Assembly: GCA_025458585.1 (NCBI GenBank)
Contig: JALOSD010000190.1
Coordinates: 1-5,019 of the forward strand
Direction of reading: 5' to 3'
From: Burkholderiaceae bacterium
Lineage (GTDB): Bacteria; Pseudomonadota; Gammaproteobacteria; Burkholderiales; Burkholderiaceae_C
Length of the DNA: 5,019 nt
Shown: positions 1 to 5,019 of the stretch, piece after piece
Position numbering within the stretch: the first letter of the stretch is position 1
How the letters are laid out: every line of letters begins with the position of its first letter
Program-made: the position numbers and the translations under genes
Notes under the pieces: generated by a model
Seen by the model: the letters and a program-made list of their open reading frames with translations, nothing else
Database searches by the model: none
What the model was told of the DNA's origin: nothing

Positions 1-1
1 C

Positions 2-532
2 GACGACCTGACCAAGGACCGCAACGTGACGGCGATCCACGCGCAGTTCACGCGCAAGGACCAGATCCCGCTCTATGTGAAGTACAAGATCCGCCCGTCG
101 TTCTACACGCTGCACACGTACTACTTTGCCGAAGCGCACATCAAGAACCGCGGCGAGGCGCAGGCGATGTACATCAGCCCGATGCGCGACGCGATCGATG
201 CGGGTCTGCGACCGACCAACCACACCGACGCCGTAGTGGCGCCGCTCGACCAGATGTTCATGCTCTGGTCGGCGGTGAACCGTATCTCGCGCGCGGGCGC
301 CGAGATCGGCCCCGACCAGCGCGTCACGCCACTCGAAGGCCTGAAGGCCATGACGATCTGGGCGGCGGAGCAGTACGGTGAACAGGCGTCCAAGGGCTCG
401 CTGGAGCCCGGCAAGCTCGCGGACCTCGTGATCCTCGACAAGAACCCGCTCAAGGTCGACAAGATGGCGATCAAGGACGTCAGGGTCGTCGAGACCATCA
501 AGGAGGGGAAGACCATTTACCGGGCATCGTGA
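2..532 (+). CDS. YtcJ-like metal-dependent amidohydrolase, C-terminal part (5' truncated by window edge)
   Basis: The frame is open from base 2 to a TGA at 530-532, so the 176 visible residues are the C-terminal third or so of a longer protein; full YtcJ/amidohydrolase_3 proteins usually exceed 500 residues. The GTG at 26 is internal to the frame and is probably not the start. Family landmarks are in the right order: an IHAQF segment (bases 35-49), a PSFYTLHTYYF segment with a conserved-type His at 113-115, NHTDAVVAPLD with the presumed active-site Asp at 227-229, then the signature GSLEPGKLADLVILDKNPL and a closing V-E-T-x-K-E-G-K-x-I-Y strand typical of the C-terminal beta domain. Members hydrolyse amide or related C-N bonds using bound metal; the substrate is not predictable here. 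Hand-counted G+C is about 63%, roughly ten points below the genes further right. The family call is strong and the substrate unknown. Confidence 0.88.
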   Translation, partial: DDLTKDRNVTAIHAQFTRKDQIPLYVKYKIRPSFYTLHTYYFAEAHIKNRGEAQAMYISPMRDAIDAGLRPTNHTDAVVAPLDQMFMLWSAVNRISRAGAEIGPDQRVTPLEGLKAMTIWAAEQYGEQASKGSLEPGKLADLVILDKNPLKVDKMAIKDVRVVETIKEGKTIYRAS

Positions 533-570
533 GCACGCTGCCCGACCACGGCATGCATCTGACGGGCCAC

Positions 571-590
571 GGCGGGCCTGCTCCCGCTTT
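571..590 (+). terminator. Weak intrinsic terminator after the amidohydrolase gene
   Basis: GCGGG (572-576) and CCCGC (583-587) form a perfect 5-bp GC stem around a 6-base loop. A further G-U pair (571/588) and a short TTT run (588-590) complete it. It lies about 40 bases after the amidohydrolase stop, where a terminator is expected. The stem and T-run are short, so termination may be partial. Confidence 0.45.
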
Positions 591-768
591 CGATGGCAGG
601 TGATTCGGCGCGTTGAGCGTGTACTTCCCGGCGCTCTTTGAACGACCGCCGTCGAGCAAGTTGAGCGGCCGCTGTGGGTCAAAGGGCCGGCCCGTCAGGC
701 GAGCCCAACCCGCATGAGCCCACGCCGTCACGCCTTGCCGGTACGCGCTACGCTGTCGTGGCAATCCC

Positions 769-777
769 GGGAGGAGG
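769..777 (+). promoter_or_regulatory. Ribosome binding site deciding the start at 779
   Basis: GGGAGGAGG is the best Shine-Dalgarno match in the window. Its first half gives a 4-base spacer to the ATG and its second half only one base, so the first half is probably the functional anchor. It argues against the longer GTG-initiated reading. Confidence 0.6.
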
Positions 778-778
778 C

Positions 779-1159
779 ATGCGCCTGGCCGACGGCATCC
801 GCAAGCACGGCTTTCGCAAGTGGTACGAGCGCGAACTGCTCGGCAGCCACGGCTGGATGGTGCTGCTGTTCCTGTGCACGATCGGCCTGTTCGCCGCTTT
901 CGAGGGCCTGAGCCAGAGCACGGGCAGCGACGCGCGGCTCGGCAATCTGGTCGCGATCGGGCTATGCGGCGTCGTCGGCGTCGTCGCGCTGCGGCGCTAC
1001 CTGTACCTGCTGCTGCACGCCGAAGCCGTTGCGAACCAGGCCGTGTGCGAGCAGTGCGACACCTACGGCCGGCTCGAGGTGATGGCCGAGGACCGCGGCG
1101 GCGAGCGCCTGCGCGTGCGTTGCCGGCGCTGCGGTCACGAGTGGACGATCGAGGATTGA
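779..1159 (+). CDS. Small membrane protein with C-terminal zinc ribbon, function unknown
   Basis: The product has 126 residues. It has a basic, cytoplasmic-looking N-terminus (residues 1-24), a hydrophobic segment at about 25-42, a second at about 56-79, and a soluble tail carrying two CxxC pairs, C90/C93 and C115/C118 (CEQC and CRRC-GHEW). That spacing is typical of a small zinc ribbon, so the tail probably binds one zinc. The ATG at 779 is preferred over an in-frame GTG at 674. A strong purine-rich GGGAGGAGG sits directly before it (769-777), the first GGGAGG leaving a 4-base spacer, and the extra 35 residues look like translated intergenic sequence. The protein converges on the reductase gene. 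I do not recognise a named family. The tail could bind nucleic acid or a protein partner, or play only a structural role; this is inference from shape. Confidence 0.8.
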   Translation: MRLADGIRKHGFRKWYERELLGSHGWMVLLFLCTIGLFAAFEGLSQSTGSDARLGNLVAIGLCGVVGVVALRRYLYLLLHAEAVANQAVCEQCDTYGRLEVMAEDRGGERLRVRCRRCGHEWTIED

Positions 1160-2070
1160 CCGCGCCCGGCGCCGCCGCCGGCGGCGCTCAGTAGCCCCGC
1201 GTGCCTGCGCGGGTCGGTCAGCGCCGCCGCGTGCGGCAATACCGTGACGCGGGGGTGGCGCCAGAACGCGTGCCCGGCGGGCAACGGCTCGACCGCGAAC
1301 ACGTCGAGCACCGCGTCGCGCAGCCGCCCGCCGTCGAGCGCCGCGAGCAGGTCGGCTTCGACGACATGCGCGCCGCGCGCGAGGTTCACGAGCCCGGCGC
1401 CCAGCGGCAGCGCGCCGAGAAAACGCGCGTCGATCAGGCCGCGCGTGGCCGGCGTCAGCGGCAGCAGGTTGACGACGACGTCGCTCGCGGCGAGCAGCGC
1501 GGGCAGTGCGTCGGCGCCGGCGTGGCGCACGATGCCGTCGTCGGCCGGCGGCCTGGGCTGCAGCGTCCAGCCGGCGACGCGGTAGCCGACGCTGTCCAGG
1601 CGGCGCGCCGCCGCGAGCCCCATCTGCCCGAGGCCGAGCACCGTTACCGTGATCTCGTCGGCACGCTTCTGCGCGTGCACCTGCCAGCGCCGCTCGCGCT
1701 GGCGGCGTGCGTAGGCGAAGAAGCCGCGGTGCAGCGCGAGCACGGCCCACAGCGCGGTCTCGGCCATCGCGGCGCTCATCGCCGGGTCGACCATGCGCAC
1801 GATCGGCACGCCCGGCGGCAGCGTCGGGTCGGCCAGCAGGCGGTCGACGCCGGCCCACAGCGAGTGCACGAGCTTCAGGTTCGGCAGCCGCTGCAGCCGC
1901 CCCGGCGGCGGGTTCGCCGCCAGCGCGACGCCGATCGCGGCGGCGTCGAAGCTTTCGCCGTCGCACCACAGCCGGGCGCCCGGCAGCGCGCCGGCGAGCG
2001 CCGCGGCGAGTTCGGCGCGCCATCGTTCACGTTCGGCGGCGTCGAGCTCGCCGGTCAGCAGCAGGTCCAT
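1135..2070 (-). CDS. ghrA: D-2-hydroxyacid dehydrogenase, glyoxylate/hydroxypyruvate reductase A type, with aberrant C-terminus
   Basis: The 311-residue product belongs to the D-isomer-specific 2-hydroxyacid dehydrogenase family, which reduces glyoxylate to glycolate or hydroxypyruvate to glycerate in the cytoplasm. Seen: substrate-domain motifs NPPPGRLQRLPNLKLVHS and HSLWAGVDRLL (69-79); the dinucleotide motif GLGQMG (146-151); and GWTLQPR after the second Rossmann strand, without an acidic residue there, which suits NADP(H). The catalytic residues are R232 (NLARGAHVVE), E261 (LDVFAVEPLP) and H280 (VLPHAAALTDPR). The ATG at 2070 matches the family N-terminus. After R288 the sequence no longer resembles the family, which normally continues through a helix to a terminal RGY. 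Here the frame runs through low-complexity sequence and overlaps the last 25 bases of the convergent gene. Arg-Gly-Tyr-stop is present in another frame at 1188-1199, which suggests a small deletion or frameshift. The gene may be a recent pseudogene, an assembly error, or a functional variant. Confidence 0.85.
   Translation of the reverse strand: MDLLLTGELDAAERERWRAELAAALAGALPGARLWCDGESFDAAAIGVALAANPPPGRLQRLPNLKLVHSLWAGVDRLLADPTLPPGVPIVRMVDPAMSAAMAETALWAVLALHRGFFAYARRQRERRWQVHAQKRADEITVTVLGLGQMGLAAARRLDSVGYRVAGWTLQPRPPADDGIVRHAGADALPALLAASDVVVNLLPLTPATRGLIDARFLGALPLGAGLVNLARGAHVVEADLLAALDGGRLRDAVLDVFAVEPLPAGHAFWRHPRVTVLPHAAALTDPRRHAGLLSAAGGGAGRGQSSIVHS
1169..1188. terminator. GC hairpin at the convergent junction, candidate bidirectional terminator
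   Basis: GCGCCGCC (1169-1176) and GGCGGCGC (1180-1187) form a perfect 8-bp stem with a 3-base loop, extendable by a G-U pair (1168/1188). There is no T-run on either side. It lies ten bases after the zinc-ribbon gene's stop, and directly beyond the TGA (1188-1190) that would end the reductase in its expected frame. This position suits a shared terminator for convergent genes. Confidence 0.5.
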
Positions 2071-2083
2071 GCGCGAAGCCTAA

Positions 2084-2114
2084 CCCCGCCGGCACCGGCG
2101 CCGATAAGGCGGGG
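2084..2114. repeat. Inverted repeat in the divergent intergenic region, overlapping the binding-protein gene's RBS
   Basis: CCCCGCC (2084-2090) and GGCGGGG (2108-2114) are perfect 7-bp inverted arms separated by 17 bases, which contain a GGCGCC palindrome (2097-2102). The right arm abuts the ATG at 2115 and overlaps its only candidate ribosome binding sequence (AAGGCGGGG, 2106-2114). The whole gap between the divergent starts (2071-2114) is only 44 bases. The repeat could be an operator or an RNA hairpin limiting translation. In GC-rich DNA, chance remains possible. Confidence 0.45.
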
Positions 2115-2849
2115 ATGCTGCGTGTCGCGCGTCGGTGGTGGGTCGGCTGGAGCCTCGGGCTCCTGGCCGGCGCCGTGCCGGCCGCGCCGCCGGTGCTGAC
2201 GCTGCACTACCAGGAGCGCCCGCCGTACTCGACGCTCGAGGCCGACGGCCACGTCAGCGGCCTCGTCGCGACGCCGGCGGCGCGCGCGCTCGAGCGCGCC
2301 GGCATCGCCTACCGCTGGGAGCGCACGCCGGCGCAGCGCCAGCTCGCGCTGATCCAGCAGGGCGACGGCCTGCACTGCGGCGTCGGCTGGTTCCGCAACG
2401 CCGAGCGCGAAGCCGCCGGCCGCTTCAACGCCCAGCCGCTGTACCGCGACCGCCCGTTCGCGGCCCTCGTGCGTGCCGATGCCGTCTGGCCGGCCGACGG
2501 ACGCGCCGCCGACGCGCTGGCGCAGCGCGCGGCGCGGCTGCTGGTCAAGGACGGTTTCTCCTACGGCGCGGTCCTCGACGCCCTGATCGCACGCTCGCCG
2601 GCGCCCATCGTGCGCACGCCAGCCGAGATCGACGCGATGGCGCGCATGCTCGCCGCCCGGCGCGCCGACTGGATGATCGTCAGCCCCGAGGAGGCACCGG
2701 CGCTGCTCGCGCGCGTGCCCGACGGTCGCCAGACCCTTCGGGTCGTGCGCCTGAGCGACGTGCCTGCGGGCGAGGCGCGCCACCTCTACTGCAACCGCGC
2801 GGTGCCGGCCGCCTGGCTCGCGCGCGTCGACGCCGCGCTCGCGCCGTGA
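2115..2849 (+). CDS. Periplasmic substrate-binding protein, family 3 type (SBP_bac_3), likely sensory
   Basis: The product has 244 residues. It opens with a signal peptide: basic n-region MLRVARR, hydrophobic WWVGWSLGLLAGA, and a likely cleavage after VPA (about residue 23). The mature part begins LTLHYQERPPYSTLEADGHVSGL, the usual first strand and ligand-entry segment of small amino-acid-type binding proteins. It continues with a lobe hinge around RPFAALVR (113-120), LLVKDGFSYGAVLDALI (142-158), and a closing RHLYCNRAVPAAWLARVDAAL that resembles the C-terminus of the family. Two cysteines, C88 and C226, could pair in the periplasm. The start is fixed by the signal peptide; upstream frame is antisense to the reductase. 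No permease or ATPase gene is visible, and the next gene follows after 8 bases, so a role as ligand sensor for the GGDEF-EAL protein is more likely than transport. The ligand is unknown. Confidence 0.85.
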   Translation: MLRVARRWWVGWSLGLLAGAVPAAPPVLTLHYQERPPYSTLEADGHVSGLVATPAARALERAGIAYRWERTPAQRQLALIQQGDGLHCGVGWFRNAEREAAGRFNAQPLYRDRPFAALVRADAVWPADGRAADALAQRAARLLVKDGFSYGAVLDALIARSPAPIVRTPAEIDAMARMLAARRADWMIVSPEEAPALLARVPDGRQTLRVVRLSDVPAGEARHLYCNRAVPAAWLARVDAALAP

Positions 2850-2857
2850 GAGTGCCG

Positions 2858-4888
2858 ATGAAGCTGCGCTGGCCTGCGCTGTCGATCCGCGCCACCGTCG
2901 TGGGCGCGATCGTGCTCGGCGTGCTGCTGCCGGCGCTGCTCGTGCTCGCGGTCGATGACCACCTCGCGCGCGCCGCCAACCAGCCGCTCGTCGAGCGCAA
3001 CCGCGCCGCGGTGAAGGTGCTCGGCGCGGCGATCCTGACCGAGCCGGCGTGGACGCTGAGCGAGCCGGGCCTGCACGCGGCGGCGCGGCAAATCGCCGGC
3101 GAGCCGTCGGTGTGCGCCGTCGAGGTGCTCGACCTGCAGCCGGCGGCCACGCCGATGGTGATCGAGGCGCGCCGCTGCGACGCCGCCGTGCCTGTCGTCG
3201 TCAGCGAAGTGCCGATCCTGCACGAGGGCCAGACGGTCGCGCGCATGCGCCTGAGCTTTGACGACACCGAGATCGACCGCCTCGTCGCCGAGCGGCGCAA
3301 CATCATGTGGTGGCTGGTGCCGGCGCAGGTCGCGGTCGGCGTCGTCGTGCTGATGGTCGTGCTGTCGGCGCGGCTGCTGCGGCCGATCGACCGCCTGAAG
3401 GCGCAGGCGAGCGCGCTCGTCTCGCGCGAGCCGACGCCCGCGCTCGTCTGGCGCCAGCGCGACGAGCTCGGCCAGCTCGGCAACCACCTCAACGAGGTGC
3501 GCGAGCGCCTGCTGACGCTGTTCGGCGAGCTCGAGAGCAAGAACGCCGAGCTGCACATGCGCGCGATGTTCGACGACCTCACCGGGCTGCCGAACCGCTC
3601 GCTGTTCCGCGAGCTCGTGCACCAGCAGATCTCGGCCGCGCGCCGCACGCAGTCCCAGGTCGCGGTGCTGTTCATCGACCTCGACCGCTTCAAGCAAGTC
3701 AACGACACGCTCGGCCACGCCGCCGGCGACGAGCTGCTGCTCGCGGTGAGCCGCCGCATGAGCGCGACGCTGCGCGAGTCCGACGTCGTGTGCCGGCTCG
3801 GCGGCGACGAGTTCGTCGCGCTGCTCGCGCAGGCCGAGAGCCCCGACGCCGTGCGCACCACCGCCGAGCGGCTGCTCGCCGAGATCGGCCGCTCGGTGGT
3901 GCTGCCGAAGACCGGCGGCGTGGCGCAGGTCTCGGCGAGCATCGGCGTCGCGATGTTCCCGCGCGACGGCGACGACGCCGACACGCTGGTGCAGCACGCC
4001 GACCTGGCGATGTTCCGCATCAAGCAGGACGGCAAGGCGGGCCTGGCCTTCTACCAGCCCGAACGCGACCAGGTCCAGCTCGACCGGCTGGCGCTCGAGC
4101 GCGAGCTTGCCGAGGGCATCGAGCGCGGCGAGCTGCGGCTGCACTTCCAGCCGATCGTCGACGCGCACGACACCCGCATCGTCGGCTGCGAGGCGCTGGT
4201 GCGCTGGCAGCACCCGCAGCGCGGGCTGCTGCCGCCGGGCGAGTTCATCGCGCTGGCCGAGTCCAGCGGGCTGATCCGGCGCATCGGCCGCTGGACGCTC
4301 GACGCCGCCTGCGCGCAGGTCGCCGCCTGGGACGCCGCCGGGCTGCCACCGCTCACGGTGGCGGTCAACGTGTCGGCGCTGCAGGTGCACGACGAGACGC
4401 TGCCCGAGCAGGTGCGCGCGGCGCTCGCGCGCCACGGCGTCGCGCCCCGGCGGCTCGAGCTCGAGCTGACCGAAAGCGCGCTGCTGTCGGACCGCGACGG
4501 CCCGGCGATCGAACGCGCGCTCGCGCTGCTCGATCCGCTGCGCCGCCTCGGCGTCGGCCTCGCGCTCGATGACTTCGGCACCGGCTACTCGTCGCTGTCG
4601 TACCTGAAGCTGCTCAAGCCCGACAAGCTGAAGGTCGACCGCAGCTTCGTGCGCGACCTGCCGGGCGACGAGGACGACCACACGCTGACGCAGGCCATCG
4701 TCGCGCTCGCGCGCGCGCTCGGCATCGAGGTGGTCGCCGAAGGCGTCGAGACCGAGGCGCAGCGCGAGTGCCTGCGCGCGATGGGCTGCGTGCGCCACCA
4801 GGGCTGGCTCTACGGCCGCGCGGTGCCCGCCGACCAGGTGGCGCAGCGGCTCGAGCGCAGCAGTGAGGGCGAGGCGGCCGCCGCCTGA
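2858..4888 (+). CDS. Membrane-bound GGDEF-EAL protein (diguanylate cyclase/c-di-GMP phosphodiesterase) with periplasmic sensor domain
   Basis: The product has 676 residues and a clear architecture: membrane segment about 11-32, periplasmic domain about 33-149, second membrane segment about 150-171, HAMP-like linker 172-225 (LLRPIDRLKAQ ... DELGQLGNHLNEV), GGDEF domain about 235-400 and EAL domain about 410-665. The cyclase side is intact: DDLTGLPNR (239-247), metal-site D274, GGDEF at 315-319, and an inhibitory-site RESD at 306-309 with the standard five-residue spacing. The phosphodiesterase side is also intact: EAL (445-447), N504, ELTES (536-540), D571/D572 in DDFGTGYSSL, K592, E628 in EGVET and Q648. 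Both activities are therefore possible, and the net direction cannot be read from sequence. Periplasmic C86 and C107 may form a disulfide. ATG at 2858 is chosen, with weak GAGAG upstream; an in-frame GTG at 2852 adds two residues. Co-transcription with the preceding binding protein is very likely. Confidence 0.95.
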   Translation: MKLRWPALSIRATVVGAIVLGVLLPALLVLAVDDHLARAANQPLVERNRAAVKVLGAAILTEPAWTLSEPGLHAAARQIAGEPSVCAVEVLDLQPAATPMVIEARRCDAAVPVVVSEVPILHEGQTVARMRLSFDDTEIDRLVAERRNIMWWLVPAQVAVGVVVLMVVLSARLLRPIDRLKAQASALVSREPTPALVWRQRDELGQLGNHLNEVRERLLTLFGELESKNAELHMRAMFDDLTGLPNRSLFRELVHQQISAARRTQSQVAVLFIDLDRFKQVNDTLGHAAGDELLLAVSRRMSATLRESDVVCRLGGDEFVALLAQAESPDAVRTTAERLLAEIGRSVVLPKTGGVAQVSASIGVAMFPRDGDDADTLVQHADLAMFRIKQDGKAGLAFYQPERDQVQLDRLALERELAEGIERGELRLHFQPIVDAHDTRIVGCEALVRWQHPQRGLLPPGEFIALAESSGLIRRIGRWTLDAACAQVAAWDAAGLPPLTVAVNVSALQVHDETLPEQVRAALARHGVAPRRLELELTESALLSDRDGPAIERALALLDPLRRLGVGLALDDFGTGYSSLSYLKLLKPDKLKVDRSFVRDLPGDEDDHTLTQAIVALARALGIEVVAEGVETEAQRECLRAMGCVRHQGWLYGRAVPADQVAQRLERSSEGEAAAA

Positions 4889-4931
4889 TCGCGCATCGGC
4901 ACGTCGGGCAAGCGCCACCACGCCTGCGGCG

Positions 4932-4959
4932 CGGCGCCGCACACGCGCCGGCGGCGCCG
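4932..4959. terminator. GC hairpin after the GGDEF-EAL gene, candidate bidirectional terminator
   Basis: CGGCGCCGC (4932-4940) pairs perfectly with GCGGCGCCG (4951-4959), giving a 9-bp stem with a 10-base loop. A smaller competing hairpin, GCGCC (4945-4949) with GGCGC (4953-4957), is also possible. There is no T-run. It lies between the stop at 4888 and the opposing stop at 4966-4968, as expected for a convergent junction. Confidence 0.45.
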
Positions 4960-4965
4960 GACGCG

Positions 4966-5019
4966 CTACTGGTTGCTCGCCGCGATCACCTCGTGCATGT
5001 CGGTCAGGCCGGCCAGCGT
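4966..5019 (-). CDS. 3' end of an unidentified gene (C-terminal 17 residues only)
   Basis: Read on the minus strand, the last 54 bases encode TLAGLTDMHEVIAASNQ followed by TAG (4966-4968). All 17 sense codons end in G or C, matching codon use in the neighbouring genes and supporting a real coding end despite its shortness. A preceding hairpin at 4932-4959 fits termination of this gene as well. The GLTxxxEV pattern recalls C-termini of GspE/PilB-type secretion or pilus ATPases, but 17 residues are too few to assign a family, so no function is given. Confidence 0.5.
   Translation of the reverse strand, partial: TLAGLTDMHEVIAASNQ

Larger units (their letters stand above)
533..778. other. Intergenic segment, repeat-like in its 3' two thirds
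   Basis: This 246-base gap has no convincing gene. After the terminator at 571-590, bases 591-680 are about 64% G+C by hand count. Structure seen: a direct repeat GTTGAGCG at 612-619 and 660-667; an inverted pair CTTTGA (636-641) / TCAAAG (679-684) that extends outward through a wobble and two GC pairs; and perfect palindromes GCGGCCGC (665-672) and GGGCCGGCCC (684-693). The minus strand is open across most of the segment (498-764) with moderate G/C preference at third positions. A decayed gene fragment is thus possible, but no family was recognised. No convincing sigma-70 promoter was found for the gene at 779. Confidence 0.4.

Noticed and set aside
613..641. Possible sigma-70 promoter starting at TTGAGC
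   Set aside because: At 17-base spacing the downstream hexamer is CTTTGA, a poor -10 match, and TTGAGC recurs at 661 as part of the repeat structure.
665..693. Adjacent NotI-like (GCGGCCGC) and FseI-like (GGCCGGCC) sites suggesting cloning vector sequence
   Set aside because: Such palindromes are common by chance in DNA this GC-rich, and the flanks show no vector or linker sequence.
498..764. 88-residue minus-strand open frame as a gene
   Set aside because: It runs antisense into the amidohydrolase end, has no ribosome binding site and no recognisable family. Its open stretch is reported only as part of the repeat-like segment.
962..2023. 353-residue minus-strand frame overlapping the reductase
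   Set aside because: It is arginine/alanine-rich shadow sequence, while the reductase frame carries all family motifs.
1201..2199. 332-residue plus-strand frame opposite the reductase
   Set aside because: It is antisense shadow of a recognised gene with no domain of its own.
3307..4572. 421-residue plus-strand frame inside the GGDEF-EAL gene
   Set aside because: It is an out-of-frame arginine/alanine-rich reading caused by high GC, not a gene.
2786..4942. 718-residue minus-strand frame opposite the GGDEF-EAL gene
   Set aside because: It is a long shadow produced by strong G/C third positions on the other strand. Its composition is low-complexity and the plus strand encodes a complete, motif-perfect protein.

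Overview
The window is GC-rich, about 75% G+C in hand-counted lines of the coding regions from roughly 1.2 kb onward, with strong G/C preference at third codon positions. The gene types (a YtcJ-like amidohydrolase, a GhrA-like reductase, and a solute-binding protein next to a GGDEF/EAL protein) fit a high-GC betaproteobacterium, most likely Burkholderiales. That placement is an inference from style and protein families, not from a marker gene.

Layout. Bases 1-532 hold the 3' end of an amidohydrolase gene (+), at about 63% G+C clearly less GC-rich than the rest. A weak intrinsic terminator follows at 571-590, then an untranscribed-looking, repeat-like segment. A small membrane protein with a C-terminal zinc ribbon lies at 779-1159 (+). 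It converges on a D-2-hydroxyacid dehydrogenase of the glyoxylate/hydroxypyruvate reductase A type (1135-2070, -). The C-terminus of that gene looks damaged: the expected terminal RGY-stop sits in another frame at 1188-1199, and the open frame runs on into the neighbouring gene. Divergent from it, after only 44 bases, is a two-gene operon on the + strand: a secreted periplasmic substrate-binding protein (2115-2849) and, 8 bases later, a membrane-bound GGDEF-EAL protein (2858-4888). The last 54 bases carry the 3' end of an unidentified gene on the - strand, separated from the GGDEF-EAL gene by a GC-rich hairpin.

How the genes may work together. The substrate-binding protein has no transporter permease or ATPase beside it. 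Instead it is tightly coupled to a c-di-GMP synthase/phosphodiesterase that has its own periplasmic domain. This matches the architecture of NspS-MbaA in Vibrio cholerae, where a binding protein reports its ligand to a GGDEF-EAL receptor. The pair is therefore best read as a candidate ligand-sensing c-di-GMP module, with ligand unknown. Nothing in the sequence links the amidohydrolase, zinc-ribbon protein or reductase to that module. No tRNA, rRNA, CRISPR array, insertion sequence or phage feature was seen.
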